Notes: generated from the letters alone by a model not told the origin. A DNA stretch of 64,000 bases from Colletes latitarsis (GCF_051014445.1 NC_135143.1:5952001-6016000), one strand, 5' to 3'. Counted from the stretch's first letter, positions 34,694-47,573 are shown. Numbers and translations are program-made.

Positions 34694-36867
34694 TATATAT
34701 TCAACTTACGAATTACAGCTGGAGTTCATTTTAAGAATTAGCTCGTATCGCTTTTTAAATGTCGTTTCTCACGCTTCATTAGCTCCAAGAAGGATCCCCT
34801 TAATTGTGTGGGATATAAATGTTCAACTTACGAATCACGTGTGAAGTTCGTTTTAAGAATCATTACTGTACATTGTTTTATCGCGACAGAAAAGCACATA
34901 CTCTCAGAAGAATACGGTTTGTTACCCTAACAGCATGCAATGCGGTAATGGGTTAAGTGAAAAACAAGCGCATGAAGTATGTAATCGCAGACGCTTATGA
35001 AATCACTGGCATCCGTGGATAATAGTATCGTTGCGCGATTGCAATTTAATACGACGAAACTATTCCGTGGAATATTGCGAACGATATTAGTGATGTTATG
35101 TAGAGCAGAAGAAGAGTAAGCGTGTTTCTGAAACGCCGGAGGATAGAACAAACAATGGATGTAATTAAATGACCGACGGTAGCGTCGCGTTTGCGAATGT
35201 TTGTACGAAATAAGAGAGGAATCGATGGTGAATCGAGTTTCCTGCGGCAAACCGTCATATGAATTCCGCCAATTATTAATTGACAAGTTTACTTGGCATC
35301 ATTAAGAGGAGAAGGCAGAGGCGGATACGAAGTTTCGCATCGGTCACAATTACGATTTATAAGTTGGCGAAGATTTTCCCCTCGTTTCGCCCGCATCATT
35401 CAACCTTCCGTTTCGAGCGTAGACACGCTCTCTTATTCTGTCTTCCTGACAACTTTTCCCGTTACTCTCGAACGGTTCGCTATTCGGAAAGTTGGACCGA
35501 CATCTGATCGCGACCGAGCGTCTAGAATTCCGTTAAAAAATTTTAAGGACGCGTGTAATGTTTACACTGTAGCTGCATTAGAATTCTGCAATACGATCTG
35601 GCTCCAACCTTGATCGACAGATAGGATAACTATTGCAACCAGAATATCGTATGTACCGCGTACTCGTGCTTGTACGCGAATATCTTTTTTCATGTGTATA
35701 GGTTGTTGTATTTGTTGAATGACCAACTTTCTTTCCTTCGTAAACACTATTTGTTCAATTTGATATTTTCTTCCAAAATCATTACTCTTCGTAATTTTTA
35801 AGAAATTATTTTCATAGAAAGTCATCACTCATCCAGTAGTGATACTCAATTTTTCAAATCAGCCGCCATGTTGTCACTTTACGTTGGGCCTTAAAGACGA
35901 TGTTAAATACGCGCCTCTAAAATACAGTTTCTTAAGCTAAAAATATGTATTATATATTTAATTCTTCATCGTTCGAAAAATTCCTTTAACTTGTATACGT
36001 TTAAAATATTAAAGGATCGATGAACCGTAGCATAAATGAAATTTGTTTATATAAAACGAAGTCACATATTTAACTCTAAATAGCCGAGTTTAAATTCATG
36101 TCCGATGGAAATTATTCGTCGCGGCTCTTTGTTCCTTCGAGCCGATTAACCGTAACCGCCAAAAGCAATTTTAAATCGCAAAATTTGGCCGAATTCGGCT
36201 GAAATTATCTTCATTCGCGGCGCCCGATGAACCGCAAAGTGCTGCGGGCGCGCAACTTTCGAAAGTGAAGTTTCCCGAATTTCTCCATACCATTGGCGTA
36301 GCTCATCTAACCACCAGAAAACGTGGTGCAGCGCCTAGAGGGGGGGGGGCGGGGGGTAAGAAGCGCGGGGATGCAAGGGGCAAAGATGGCGACGGAGGGC
36401 CAGGCGAAAGCGTTCGTGTGCGGAGTTTCCGGAGCGATACATCAGAGTAGATAAGTAGTCTCGCTCGTACACAGGCGAGCTAGATGGGAATAGGGCGAGT
36501 GCGAGATAACGCAAAGCACATAAACTCTCGTATAGTTGCAGCACTGTAAACGCACTCACAAACCGCACACGGATAATGACGCTGACGCAAGTTTTCATTA
36601 TGCAACGGAGGGGGAGGAAACCCATGCAGGTATTTCTTGGGAACGCGAGCAATAATTTGAGGTAGATCGTGTTGTTCATCGTACTCCGTCTTAACCAAAC
36701 GTTAGCAAATGTAACGGACGATTATGAAACAATGGAATCTATCTTGAACACATTGTTGGAAGCTTTACAGTAATTACGTAACTACAGTCAAGATCGGCCC
36801 TACGGTATACTACCGGCCAAGAGTTTGGCTACAATCTATATTCCACGTTTAAGTGGATACTATAGAG
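34694..36867. other. Non-coding stretch with GC-rich blocks and a G-run
   Basis: GC-richer parts are at about 35290-35560 and 36230-36700. The latter holds a run of ten G, one C and six G (36340-36356), which may form a quadruplex. GCCGCCATGTTG near 35861 resembles a Pho/YY1 site. Frames of up to 119 residues overlap on opposite strands and have no domain. Confidence 0.5.
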
Positions 36868-38089
36868 CAGTGGTTCTTAACCGGTGTTTCACGAAAATAT
36901 GATAGGTATCAAGCTATTTTTACCTGCCGATTTTGTTGATCTGCCTAATTGTAAAAGAAAGCTGTATCGTTTGACGATGTTTGATCGTTTCGCATATGGA
37001 ATTTCTATTTTTAAAAACGTTATAGGTAACGTTAAAACCTACATTAGATTAAATACTATACAGAGTGTTCGACCACCCCTGGGAAAAATTTTAATGGGAG
37101 ATTTTGGAGGCCAAAATAAGACGAAAATCAAGAATACCAATTTGTTAATTGAAGCTTCGTTAAAAAGTTATTAAAGTTTGAAATTCCGCCTGTAGAACGG
37201 CAATCTGCGAACAGCTATGTGCAAGCGATAGTGGTTCTCACTCACCATGAGAAACTCTACTTACTGACGTATCAACAGACTTTTGTAAGTGAGAACCACT
37301 AGTAGCTGTTTCCAGATTGCCGTCCTACACGCGGAACTTTAAACGTTCATAATTTTTTAACGAAGCCTCAATAAACAAATTGGTATTCTTGATTTTCGTC
37401 TTATTTTGGCCTCTAGAATTTCCCATTACAATTTATCTCAGGGGTGACCGAGCACCTTGTATATGGTAAATTGCATCAATTCAAAACCATTGAAATCACG
37501 CCTCTTCAAAAAGCTTTGTATATCTATAGAATCTCAATACGATTGTTTGCTTTTATATATAGAAGTAATCGGTGTTCCATGAAGCTATGAAAGATAATTC
37601 GTTATTAGTCTACAAACTATTTCTACCTCTCAATTTTCTTGATGTAACTGTAAAAGAAAGCTGTATCGTTTGACGATGTTTGATCGTCTGTATAGGGAAT
37701 TTCTATTTTTAAAAACGTTACCAGTAACGTTAAAATTTACATTAGATCAAACAGTATATATGGTAAATTACACCAACTCAAAATCATTGAAATCACGCCT
37801 CTTCAAAAAACTTTGTATATCTATAGAATCTCAATACGACTCTTTGCTTTTGTATATTGAAGTAATCGGTGTACCATGAAGCTATGAAATATAATTCGTT
37901 ATTAGTCTACAAGCTATTTCTACCTCTCAATTTTTTTGATGTAACTGTAAAAGAAAGCTGTATCGTTTGACGATGTTTGATCGTTCTGTATAGGGAATTT
38001 CTATTTTTAAAAACGTTACCAGTAACGTTAAAGTCTACATTAGTTCAAACAGTATATAGGGTAAATTACATCACCTCAAAAATCGCATA
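36868..38089 (+). repeat. 298-bp tandem array behind a hAT-like terminus (about 2.7 units)
   Basis: CAGTGGTTCTTAACCGGTG at 36868 is typical of hAT transposon termini. From about 36881 to 38089 a unit of 297-298 bp repeats. GTAAAAGAAAGCTGTATCG occurs at 36951, 37650 and 37947; the first interval is longer by exactly the inserted foldback copy 5 plus two bases. Each unit carries GTTTGACGATGTTTGATCG, AACGTTA-nn-GTAACGTTAA and a CGGTGTTCCATGAAGC motif resembling the hAT end. This is probably a hAT-derived element expanded into a short satellite. The far hAT terminus was not found. Confidence 0.75.
37061..37459. mobile_element. Foldback DNA transposon, copy 5 (399 bp), near-perfect palindrome
   Basis: This is the shortest family member: CAGAGTGTTCGACCACC at the left, GGTGACCGAGCACCTTG at the right. 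Pairing runs almost to the centre, with GTAGAACGGCAATCTGCG against CAGATTGCCGTCCTAC and GTGGTTCTCACTCACC against GTAAGTGAGAACCAC, leaving a small loop. It interrupts the first unit of the 298-bp array. It has no coding capacity. Its RNA would fold into a long duplex. Confidence 0.9.
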
Positions 38090-40532
38090 GAGTCGCGGTA
38101 AATGGGTTCGACAATGCAAATTATATGAATAAATTGCTTATATTTGAACATAGGGGATATTCTGAATAATTTGTAGAGTTTGATCAAACTAATTGCTGTG
38201 TTAATAATGGATGAAATGTTATTTCATGTGTGCAATATATCATAATATTTTATACTGGTTGGTTTAAAAAACTGTTTGGACTACTGGACGCAATGACATA
38301 TTTTATTAGACAATATTTTTAAAAAAATCTTTTATAATCTTCTAAGTAGACGTGAAATCGTGATCTGGCGAATATTTACTGGAATAATTTGTGTGAGATG
38401 ATCTCAAAATACTTAGGATGTTATCGTAAATATTAAACCCGCCAAGAAGTCGTAAAATAGTTTTAAATATCCAGAAAAGAAATTAAAAAATCAACAGCAG
38501 TATAGATAAGGTGCCTCATACTTAATATAATTAATTCTCGCTCCGTGAATGCCTTTGGTTACTTCGACCTGCTTTTCACTTGTTGCCTGTTGTTATCGAA
38601 GTCGATATCGACATAGAAGATGTCTCAAAATATGTAATAGAAACTAAAACATGCAAATTTCTCGTAAAAAAAGAAATCGAAAATTTGTTTATCATTTTGC
38701 AATCCGTGATTTTCTGTCCGTCGTTCGTGGGTTAATATTTACAACTGTGGCAATGTAACCAAATTTGAATTAATACAAAAACAAACACACATTCTCTAAG
38801 TATTATCGAGACATTTTAGTTGACCAAGTAAGTAGAAATAACATACTAGTTTCTTTAGTATAATATTAAAACCTCCAATCTAAAAATTCGCATGTAAGTT
38901 GCAAGATAAACATGAGAATGAAGATACATATTGAAGCTTATATTTATCCTAGAACGTTTTCAACGAAAACGTAAATCAATTGTTCGTCGTTTAATTTTCC
39001 TTGTCGTCTGTTTCCTCCGTAGTCATATTTCTTAGAGCAGCAAATACTTTCTCACGGGAAACGTTATCCAAACATAGAAACAAGAATCACGAAATGGCGT
39101 TGTTAGGGTCCATGTATGGTCCGGACAGTACAGGTGCTTCTCCCGTATAATACACTCGTTAACTACAATTATGGTTTCAAGGTTATTCTTGGAAGAGTTA
39201 CAGATTCATTTCGAGATTTCCAGGCAGCTGTATCGAGCGCACCGGCAGCTGAAAGGAACGATCGAGGAGTATTCGATGCCTACGGCGAATGTATGCCGAT
39301 ATCGATATGGCATCTAAGCGAATACAGGTCCGTCCTTGGTCATACAAATTCCTGGAGAATCGAAACACTTGCCTCGACGAAGTTCCCAGAGACACAAAGA
39401 GGTCCACGAATGTTCTTCGAACAACTGCCAGCATATTAACCTTGAAACAGCACTACTGTGATTGGGTTTGTATAGAATATTATGTTTCTTGGCTTGTATC
39501 TGTGATGAAACGTAAAAGAAATAGTTTATTTCGAAGAATTATCCCAGCAGTCGGACGAATTAAAAAGCTCTACGTTGAACAATATCTTCACTAAAATAAA
39601 GTAAACAAGTTAAATAATATAATTCAAACAAAAATATTTAATTCATCGATTATTAAATTCATTTTATTCGTTTCAAAACCAGAACAATGATTAATATTGA
39701 TAGTAAACAGCGTGTTAGAATAGCGACAGTACCTCTTGGAAGGAACCTTGGCTTCTTCTCGAACGAAGCACCGCGAACTGAGCACACGTACACCTACACC
39801 GTTGAGTTTAGTATTAAATATACATATACTACGAAAATAAAAATAACAAGTTTTATTTCGAGCCATACTGTCTCCCTGACCCCGTGTTTATCACGAAGTT
39901 TGGCTCAATCTGTGTTTTTCTATTTTCGTAAACATTTATACGAGATATTCCTTCGATAGAATTACATATAGAATTGCCATAAAGTGACACAATAAAGAGA
40001 TTTCGTACATCATAAGCTATCATCGTATTTAGGTTAAAAATTTTATTGTCCAAAATATTAATGTCGCGCGGTAAAATATCGCGAATATTGCTTGAGAAAT
40101 TGTAACTGGTTTATCAATAAACAACCGAAACGTTTCTGATCGCGGATAATTGTATCTAGGGCAGGATGAAGTACGCGTATATCGCGTTAATGTCCATCAA
40201 GTCAAGGTGCTGACTCGGCGTTCCCGTAGGGTCAGACGCTTCAACGAGCTGTCAAGTGCACACGTTATTTCACGTTGCTATCCCACGTTTAGGTTAACGA
40301 TTCAAACTTACGCCGTGCACGAGCTGACGTTGCAATCTGACTTTTGGGGAATTCGCCCAGGAGCTATTAGATTTCGTGCGATCCATTTTGTTGGTCGATT
40401 TGACTCGTTGCATGCTGTAATTTGGCTTGAGAGAGCTGGTGATTCAAATAACAATCCCACGATCTATCCCATAATCATTAAATGTTTATTTCCGCGGGTG
40501 TGGATCACACGTAGCCACACGTAGGTTAATGT
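38090..40532. other. A+T-rich non-coding stretch
   Basis: No supported gene. A GC-richer patch at 39180-39440 has three overlapping frames in different phases (the longest 107 residues), and 40140-40530 has a 124-residue frame. I recognise no domain in any of them. Confidence 0.5.
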
Positions 40533-40660
40533 TGTTTAACAGACTGACTTTATGAACGCGACTACGTCTTTACCGTAGTCCAAAACAACGTCTTTTACGG
40601 ACTGAGCAATGAACACGTCTTTAACAGACTGCGCGTAATGCGTCTCTATCAGACTGAGCC
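40533..40660 (+). repeat. Degenerate 24-32-bp minisatellite, about 5 units
   Basis: Successive units carry TTTAACAGACTGA, CGTCTTTACCGTAGTC, CGTCTTTTACGGACTGA, CGTCTTTAACAGACTG and CGTCTCTATCAGACTGA. The second contains a 7-bp stem (GACTACG/CGTAGTC). Spacing varies, so it is old or constrained only in its core. Confidence 0.65.
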
Positions 40661-43600
40661 TCGTTCCTTCGCCCCCTTCTCAATATATATGCATTTCCTT
40701 AACCTAATAGTAAAGGGAGAGAAAAAGAAAGAGGGCAGAAAGACGGAAAAACGAAACTGGAAAATACTTAGCGTAGGGAAAGTTTAGCTGACCATTGAAT
40801 GTTCCACTGCAAGTGTTTTCCAACTTTTCGAAGCTGAAAGATTTTGAATGCAGCATGTTCGGAAAACTTAATAACGTTTGCTAATAATTTGTATAGCTGG
40901 ATATCTTTTTGAGATAAAAAAAAAAGCAAATCGATTCCTTGCATAGGGATTCTATTTTCCGTTTGAAATCTGGCATTATTGCAGTAGTCTTTTCAAGTTA
41001 ACTCAATTCTCGCACAGTAAAAGTGTCACGGAAATAAACGTTCGAGAACGAGATAAGCCTGTTAATTACAATCAGTTATATTTCATTTGGGCGAAATTTA
41101 TTGTTAATAAAAAGAACGGGTTTGAATTCTTGAACGTACGGCGAATAATGGTTCGCGTCGCAGTCTCTGGAACGTTTATCACGTCTTGAGTGGAAATGCA
41201 CGTGGGTTAATGGAATTTTCGTGGCAACGTTAAATACTCTACACACCAACCTGTCATGCATTTCACGCGGTGGACAGTGATTCAAGGTGGTCATTTGGTA
41301 ATCCGGTCTTGTTATACGAGCGCTCGCGTTCGTAAAACCAGTACTAGAAGCAAGCTACATTGGATTACGTCACATCTTATGTACGAGGCCAAGGACTCAT
41401 ATTATCGAATGTCTACTAAAACCTAAAACCGACCAACGCGATTTAACATCGGTCAGGAGCTGTCACTTGTTCATTCTCGATTGAACGAGTTTCTATCGTA
41501 TACTATATAAATCACTTAATGAGCAACAGATCGAGATGAACGAGCTTCGGAGCCGTAAAAGCCAAGTAAAGCCGTAGCATTGGACGACATTTATCGTTAT
41601 CCCTTTACGAGGAGTTATCACGAAAACCATAACGAAATATTGACTTTTACTACTACATCAATGAAATTTACGACTCGCATTCGTCAAACGAAATACGACG
41701 CTCGGTTGCCGAAGATTAGATGGCATACGCGCTCCGAATAATCCGATTACGAGTCGAAAGTTTCGAATTTCGTCATATCGAAGGTGGTCCTCTCATTAAC
41801 CCGGAACGACATTGAATCCTCGTTTTTTCCCCCGATAGTGTTTCTAACGATATTCAAAACTCGTTATTTCGCTTCTTTAAGGCGGCACGGGAGCATAAAT
41901 GTAAGAATGATGCTATTACGGTCAGGATAGTGGTCGAGCGTTTTAAATAAAGATTAAGACACGGTGGACTTTCTAAAAACTGTATTCGATGTATGTATAT
42001 CTGCTCGCGGCAAGAGCCAATACAATTCTGTACCCTGACAGAGAATCAGGGTTGTGAGGGCACCCTTGACAGTACGGCCCTCCTTTTTTCAAGTGTCCTG
42101 GCCGATCCTCCTTTAAGAGGGGGAGACGCGCCAAAGAGAAGCACATGGCCCGTTTCGGACATTTATCTATTTCTACGTTTCTAACATAAAGATTGAAATT
42201 TTTTTCCATAAAAGGTATAGCTGAATAAATTTGGCCAAAGTGGCCCCAAACCAAATTCAATTTTGGACATATCAACAGATAGGCTTCACAAAGAAAACTT
42301 TTTCTCACGAATATTAACCCACTACCCCTACTATTAAGGTAGTTACAGGGTAAAACGTAATTTACAGATTAAGCTCCATTTCTTTATTGTATGGAATAAA
42401 ATATTATGAAAAAAATTATGGGCATTCTACCCGCAGGCGTACATGTTTTTGAATTTTTTCAGAATTTTTGGTTGCAAAACAGAATTTTAAACAATTAAAA
42501 AAGTTTAAAAGTGCCAATTTCATATTAAAATTATCCAATGACCACGTTTATATTTTTGAAGTATTCAGGTCTTATGATTATTAGTCTGTCATTTTTTCAG
42601 ATTTTTCAAGATGGTGGAACATAGTTAAACAAATTAAAATCCTTAATTGTTTAGATTATTGTCTTAAATATTAGGTTGACATGTTTATACTATTATAGTT
42701 TCAGCTGATTGTTATGATTAGTAATGTACAATTTATACACGTTTTAATGTCTTAATTAAGTAAGTGTTGATGGCTCACAGGGGCTAGGCGATGTTTTGAC
42801 GGCAGTCTTAATGACTATCGTTTAGAAGAGTGTGGTTGAAGACAGTTTGGAAGACAGAGGTAGTATAAATATTGAAGCTGTTTCGTTCATAATGAAGTAG
42901 ATATTGAAAATTGAATGAAACAATTGGAAACTGACAGACAAATACGTGGTAGATTGAAAGCGTATTACTGAACTTGTTAATTGGCGTAATACAAATAAAA
43001 GTAATACGATACGTATATACTGCTACGCAAAATTCACCATTTTATTCATTTATTCCCGAGAGACTATACTATACATGTCTGGCATTGCTTGCTGTTGTTT
43101 CAATGTTGTTCAAAATCAAAATAAATATCTACTTTTGCAATAATATTTTACGATCTACTTTTATTGACAAATAAAAGAAACATTTTACAAAAAGAACTTT
43201 TAAATAAATCTATCAAGATAGGATCTAGTTGCAATTTCAAACATTATAACTGACTATACTAATACGACTGAATATTGCTCAAATTCATTGGTATTATTTA
43301 CAAAACTTAAATATGTATTATTTCTTTATCGACTTCTCAAACAGAGAATTTATCTTATTATTCTGGCAGTTCGCGAGCCAGTTATGGTTCCTATCCGTAC
43401 TTCTTTCTTCCACGCAAGCGTAGAACTACCTCCTTTATGCCTACTATGCAGAGTTGAAACGAAGGCTCGCTAAGCACCTAACTAGTAAGGATTCTAATTT
43501 TTATGGCTCTCGATGGAGAAAAAATTCGTCACTCCTGGGTAAGTAATTGTTTTTGTGAAGATTGGTTTCCATAGAATGCGTGTAGTATGGCACAAGACTA

Positions 43601-44510
43601 ATGAGCAAAATAAGTTGATAATGAATGTGTGAACAGTAGGTTGACAGTGTGGTGGAGTGCATGTGGAATAGTAGAAATGGCGGTAAATGGCACTGGGAGG
43701 GAGAGAGAAATAGAAAAAGATTTCTTAGAGAGCTTGAATAAGAGTTATCAATAATTACTTTACATCATTCTATTATTTGTTAAGAAATATATATATGTAG
43801 TGAGAAAACAATCTATATCTAATAAATATCCATCACAGTTTTGGTGTGTAAATTGCTAGTATTTGGGCAAATACAGTTTCGAAAAAGTCACATTTAAAGT
43901 TTCACAGTGCATTACATATTGCAACCAGGCGCTATAATTTTGTTAATTTTGCCTATCCATCGGTAGAAATATTTTCTAAAGTACCTATATACTTTCAGAA
44001 AGTGAAATAAGAAAGAAATTGATTTTGTTAAGGTTGTACGCTAAAATACCCCCTTAATGGTAATTATTGTTTTCAGAATGTACACTGATCGTACGCAGCT
44101 AAAAGGTTGAAATCAATTTTTAATGACATTCCTAAAGCGTCGAATTAAAACGATAGCACGCGAAATCGAACGTTACTTCGTATAAACAGTCAAATGAGGC
44201 TCGCATTATACCCGTGTCTCGGTGTCCTTTTTTTCCTGCTTCATCTTTTTACCGCGTCTCGCCGGCACCTCCCTCGGAACGAGTCGGATTTTTAGGCGTC
44301 GCTTTTGTCCCAAGCACACTCGTCAGTTTCGTTTACGATCGCTTAAGTGGAACGACTATGAAAATTAATCGCGATCGCTCAGGGTAATGAAAACTTCAAG
44401 CGTTTCGGTGCTCGAGCACGGACAAAAACGTTTCTTGCGTGCCGCGTCGACTGAGAATCCAGCTTTTTGACAACAAGCATCCATTCAAGGACGAGAGTTC
44501 GCATAAGAAA
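40661..44510. other. Mostly A+T-rich non-coding stretch
   Basis: No gene seen. Moderately GC-rich sequence lies at 41080-41800 and 44160-44480. Frames do not exceed 111 residues. A cluster of stem-loops at 42032-42120 is listed separately. Confidence 0.5.
42032..42120 (+). other. Three consecutive short stem-loops
   Basis: ACCCTGA/TCAGGGT (42032-42038, 42046-42052), then GAGGGC/GCCCTC (42056-42061, 42077-42082), then a T-run (42084-42089), then CCTC/GAGG (42107-42110, 42117-42120). Perfect short stems in series could mark a structured RNA. The T-run would suit RNA polymerase III termination, but no A or B box was recognised. Confidence 0.3.
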
Positions 44511-44512
44511 GT

Positions 44513-44625
44513 ATTAGATCGTCCCATAAGTTCCGAGTTTTGCACTAAAACTTGAAACAATATTTCAAACATACCATGGAATTTTATGAGAAACTGAGTA
44601 CAATGCACTTGCTTCTCTAATTGTC
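44513..44625 (+). mobile_element. mariner-like terminus, truncated
   Basis: TTAGATCGTCCCATAAGTTC after TA closely resembles the ends of mariner transposons (TTAGGTCGTCCCATAAGTTC type). Sequence after about 44592 (ACAATGCACTTGCTTCTC) is the inverted match of 46012-46046, so other repeat material joins here. No opposite terminus or transposase frame was found, so this is a remnant. Confidence 0.45.
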
Positions 44626-45046
44626 GCTAGATCTTGCAATCACGTAATTTTTACTCTTCATTATATAGTTGCCATAAAACTTATTTGACTTTTCATTAAC
44701 TCCTTGTACCACAGTGACGAATTTAACTCGTAAGTTTCTTATGCCAAATTTTAATCAACATGCTTTCCAGGATCAAGCGAATATTAGTGTGACAAGCATG
44801 GCTTTATTATGTCGGTTCATAGTGTCGGTTTGTTTAGTATTGTTTATAATATTTTAAGTATATCATTAGAAACCTCTATTTTCTTACAAAAGTTCCTTTT
44901 GTGTGTAATTTTATCCTTTCACTCTGAGAATTTTACGCAACTATAACTTTTGTTAACATGTTGCATAGTATATTGATCTCTAGGAACCGATTGTATTAAA
45001 TTAAAAATAATATTTTATAAAAAAATTACTACTCGGAACCGATTCA

Positions 45047-45144
45047 CAACAATTAGAGAAGAAGGTAGTTGTTTCAGGAATCCTCACTACGATATATTTC
45101 CGACACAGCAGTTGATAATAGCAGTTAAAACATTTCTATTAACT
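45047..45144 (+). repeat. Dispersed direct repeat, copy A
   Basis: Shares CAACAATTAGAGAAG at its start and AGCAGTTAAAACATTTC then TATTAACT at its end with 46010-46072, which lacks about 35 internal bases. The start also matches, inverted, the tail of the mariner-like fragment at 44600-44624. Confidence 0.65.
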
Positions 45145-47291
45145 AACAATACTAATAACCATCGTGTCAGTAAGTAAACAAATCACGAGAATTTAGTCTA
45201 GGTTTAAGTAAAGTTGTTATTTATTTATCATTATATTAAATTATTATTTTTATTTTATTACATTTTATGTTTATGCCAAAGATAATATATTTTTTTCCTT
45301 CAAAAAGATATGTCGTAAACTATTAGAAAATTTCATTCATGTCACTTAACGATGTATAAATCAAATTATGTTGGCTTTAATCGATACTTAAAAATTTATA
45401 TGAAGAATATCATCGAAAACGCAAACGTGAGACTGGTTGACGTTAACGTTTTGATGTGACCTTTGAAGGTAGTCGAGATGGTTGGATACCAGAACGTTTA
45501 AAAAAAGAAAAATACGAAAAGAAAGTAACAAAATAAAAAGGCTTTCCGGACGATAAAGAAGCATCATTCCTACAAAGGACTCATCGGTTTTCCTTAATAA
45601 TTCCTTCTTTCAAATAAAGTTTATTCGAGTTATTAGTTGATTGTTAATTAGTTGAAAATTTTAAATAATATGAAACAAATTATGAGTCAAAGGATTGGTC
45701 GCCCGAGAGGACCCGCAAGAAATAGCAGAGAATGAAATGTCTCATTAGAAAGTAACGCTTATTTCCAAGTAACAACTTATCCCAAAGCGATAACAACTTG
45801 CCCCATGACGGGGTTCGCTTCAACTACTCACAAAAAGACGAGTTTCTATGAAAAACTTATTGCAGTATATTAAATTTGACCTAAAAATCTAAAAATATAA
45901 TAAATTTAACGATAAATTAGTCAGGAGTGAAAAGAGTAACTACATTATTTCCTAGTCATTTTCGGAACTTCTAACCCTGGTCTCCCCTATAGTTGAAGTG
46001 GTTGACTACCAACAATTAGAGAAGCAAGTGCACTATGCTCAGTTAATAGCAGTTAAAACATTTCTATTAACTGGCTAGTAACTAGTAACTGTCAGCCTGG
46101 GATGTTAAAAAATTAAAAAAAAATTTGTGCACGTTAATTATACCTATAATCGATATTTAACAACGTTTGGGCGTCTTCACGACCATCTTCGCGAACCCGC
46201 GCGTAATGTGCTCGTGATACTGGCTCATTCAGCCCCATTTAGTTACGATCGAATAGCTCTCACATTTGCTGCCGATGTTCTCGTTTTATCGCCACGTCGG
46301 CAAAGAGAGGACCGAGGCTCGAAGCTCCGTTATTATTTACATTCTTCGGCCGTTCGGTTCGATAAATTAAATAATTTCCGGAGTCGACGCCGCTCCGCAA
46401 ATGGGCGCATAAAATTTGACGTAGCGCCTTTTCGTCCCTGTTTATCTTGAAACTCTGCTTGCCACCTAACTTTATGAACGTTATAAAAAATGATTTCGAT
46501 TCGTCTGTAGGAGACCGATAAATTTTCCAGACCCCTCGCGAGCCACTTCCATCGCTAGGAAAATTGCTTCTCCGAGGATCGCGGGGTCTCGAACTTGTTT
46601 CCTCTCTTCATTCAATATTTTCACCTTCGCCAGTCCTGGAGGGGCGGCCGGTTTCTTCTTCGCGCTACTTATCGAGCGTTTCCCTTAATCGAATAGTTAA
46701 AATGATTCAGTTTGTGTGACCCGGCGCCGCGAAGGCTTCATGCAGTAGCGGCCCGATGTTTTCTTCCAGGCGGGAAGAAATTGCGAAGAGGGTCGACTGA
46801 TGGCGTAGCCAGCACCAGGTGTCGCGACAGTTACTTTTAAAGGGGTTACTTCGAAGGTTACTGCCGCGAACTATATCCCTTCTCGGTACGTGCACTTTGT
46901 CGCCCTCGCAACTCCCTCAGAAATTATTATATGATGTAGCTTCGCCTGGTGTTTCATCCTATGCTGAACAATTTCTTCATAATCTACCGAAATACGGTCA
47001 GCTCCGGCTCTTGGAGCCAAGGAAAAGAGAGTTAAACGAATAAAAATTAAGCTTAAATATTTTATTTGTCATTAACGAATGACACGTTCGGATCAAAATT
47101 CTAACTAGCACAAAGGATTAATTTATACAAACAATGTTGTTGAGCGCGGATTCGATTACGCTTTAGATTCGCGCTCAAGAGAAATTTTATCGTAGGGCAA
47201 ACATTCTTTGACCGCGTGCACGGTTAACCTTGACATCTGCGTGCCAGCAATCAGCTCATCATGAGCCTCCCTAACGAAAACCTGGAGAAAG
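45145..47291. other. Non-coding stretch with GC-rich blocks
   Basis: A+T-rich to about 46140, then GC-richer at 46150-46700 and 46720-47000. Frames (107 residues at 46127-46450 and smaller ones on both strands) show no domain. I see no gene. Confidence 0.5.
46010..46072 (+). repeat. Dispersed direct repeat, copy B
   Basis: Direct partner of 45047-45144. Its first 35 bases (CAACAATTAGAGAAGCAAGT onward) are also the inverted match of about 44592-44624. Confidence 0.65.
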
Positions 47292-47573
47292 TTGACCTAC
47301 AGTCGACCAAGACCGGCAACTTTCACCAACGTCGTTTTGCGACGTCTTCACTCCGACGTGACACGCACCCCCTTTCAAGTGTATCATACGGAGGGTGCTT
47401 GGAAGGGAGGAGACGGCGTCGGAGCTTTTCTAAAAATCACAGACAACCAAGGAAGGCACTTCGTTCCAGTACGCCAACCATCATACATCACTCTTACATT
47501 ATTACAACCTCTAATAAACACGGTGGAACTTACAATTAGTCGTATCTCTTCGACCAAACACAACTTGCTGTAG
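47292..47573 (+). other. Protein-like open frame of unknown origin, possible coding remnant
   Basis: A 93-codon frame (opened by a TTG; the in-frame stop upstream is at 47262-47264) has a balanced composition rather than the Arg/Ser bias of GC-island frames. It includes HTEGAWKGGDGVGAFLKI, GRHFVPVRQ and an LTLLQPLINTVELTI stretch with alternating hydrophobic residues. A second frame in another phase (47261-47539) overlaps it. I recognise no family. It could be a fragment of a mobile-element or viral protein, a host exon, or chance. It ends 160 bases before foldback copy 6. Confidence 0.15.
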
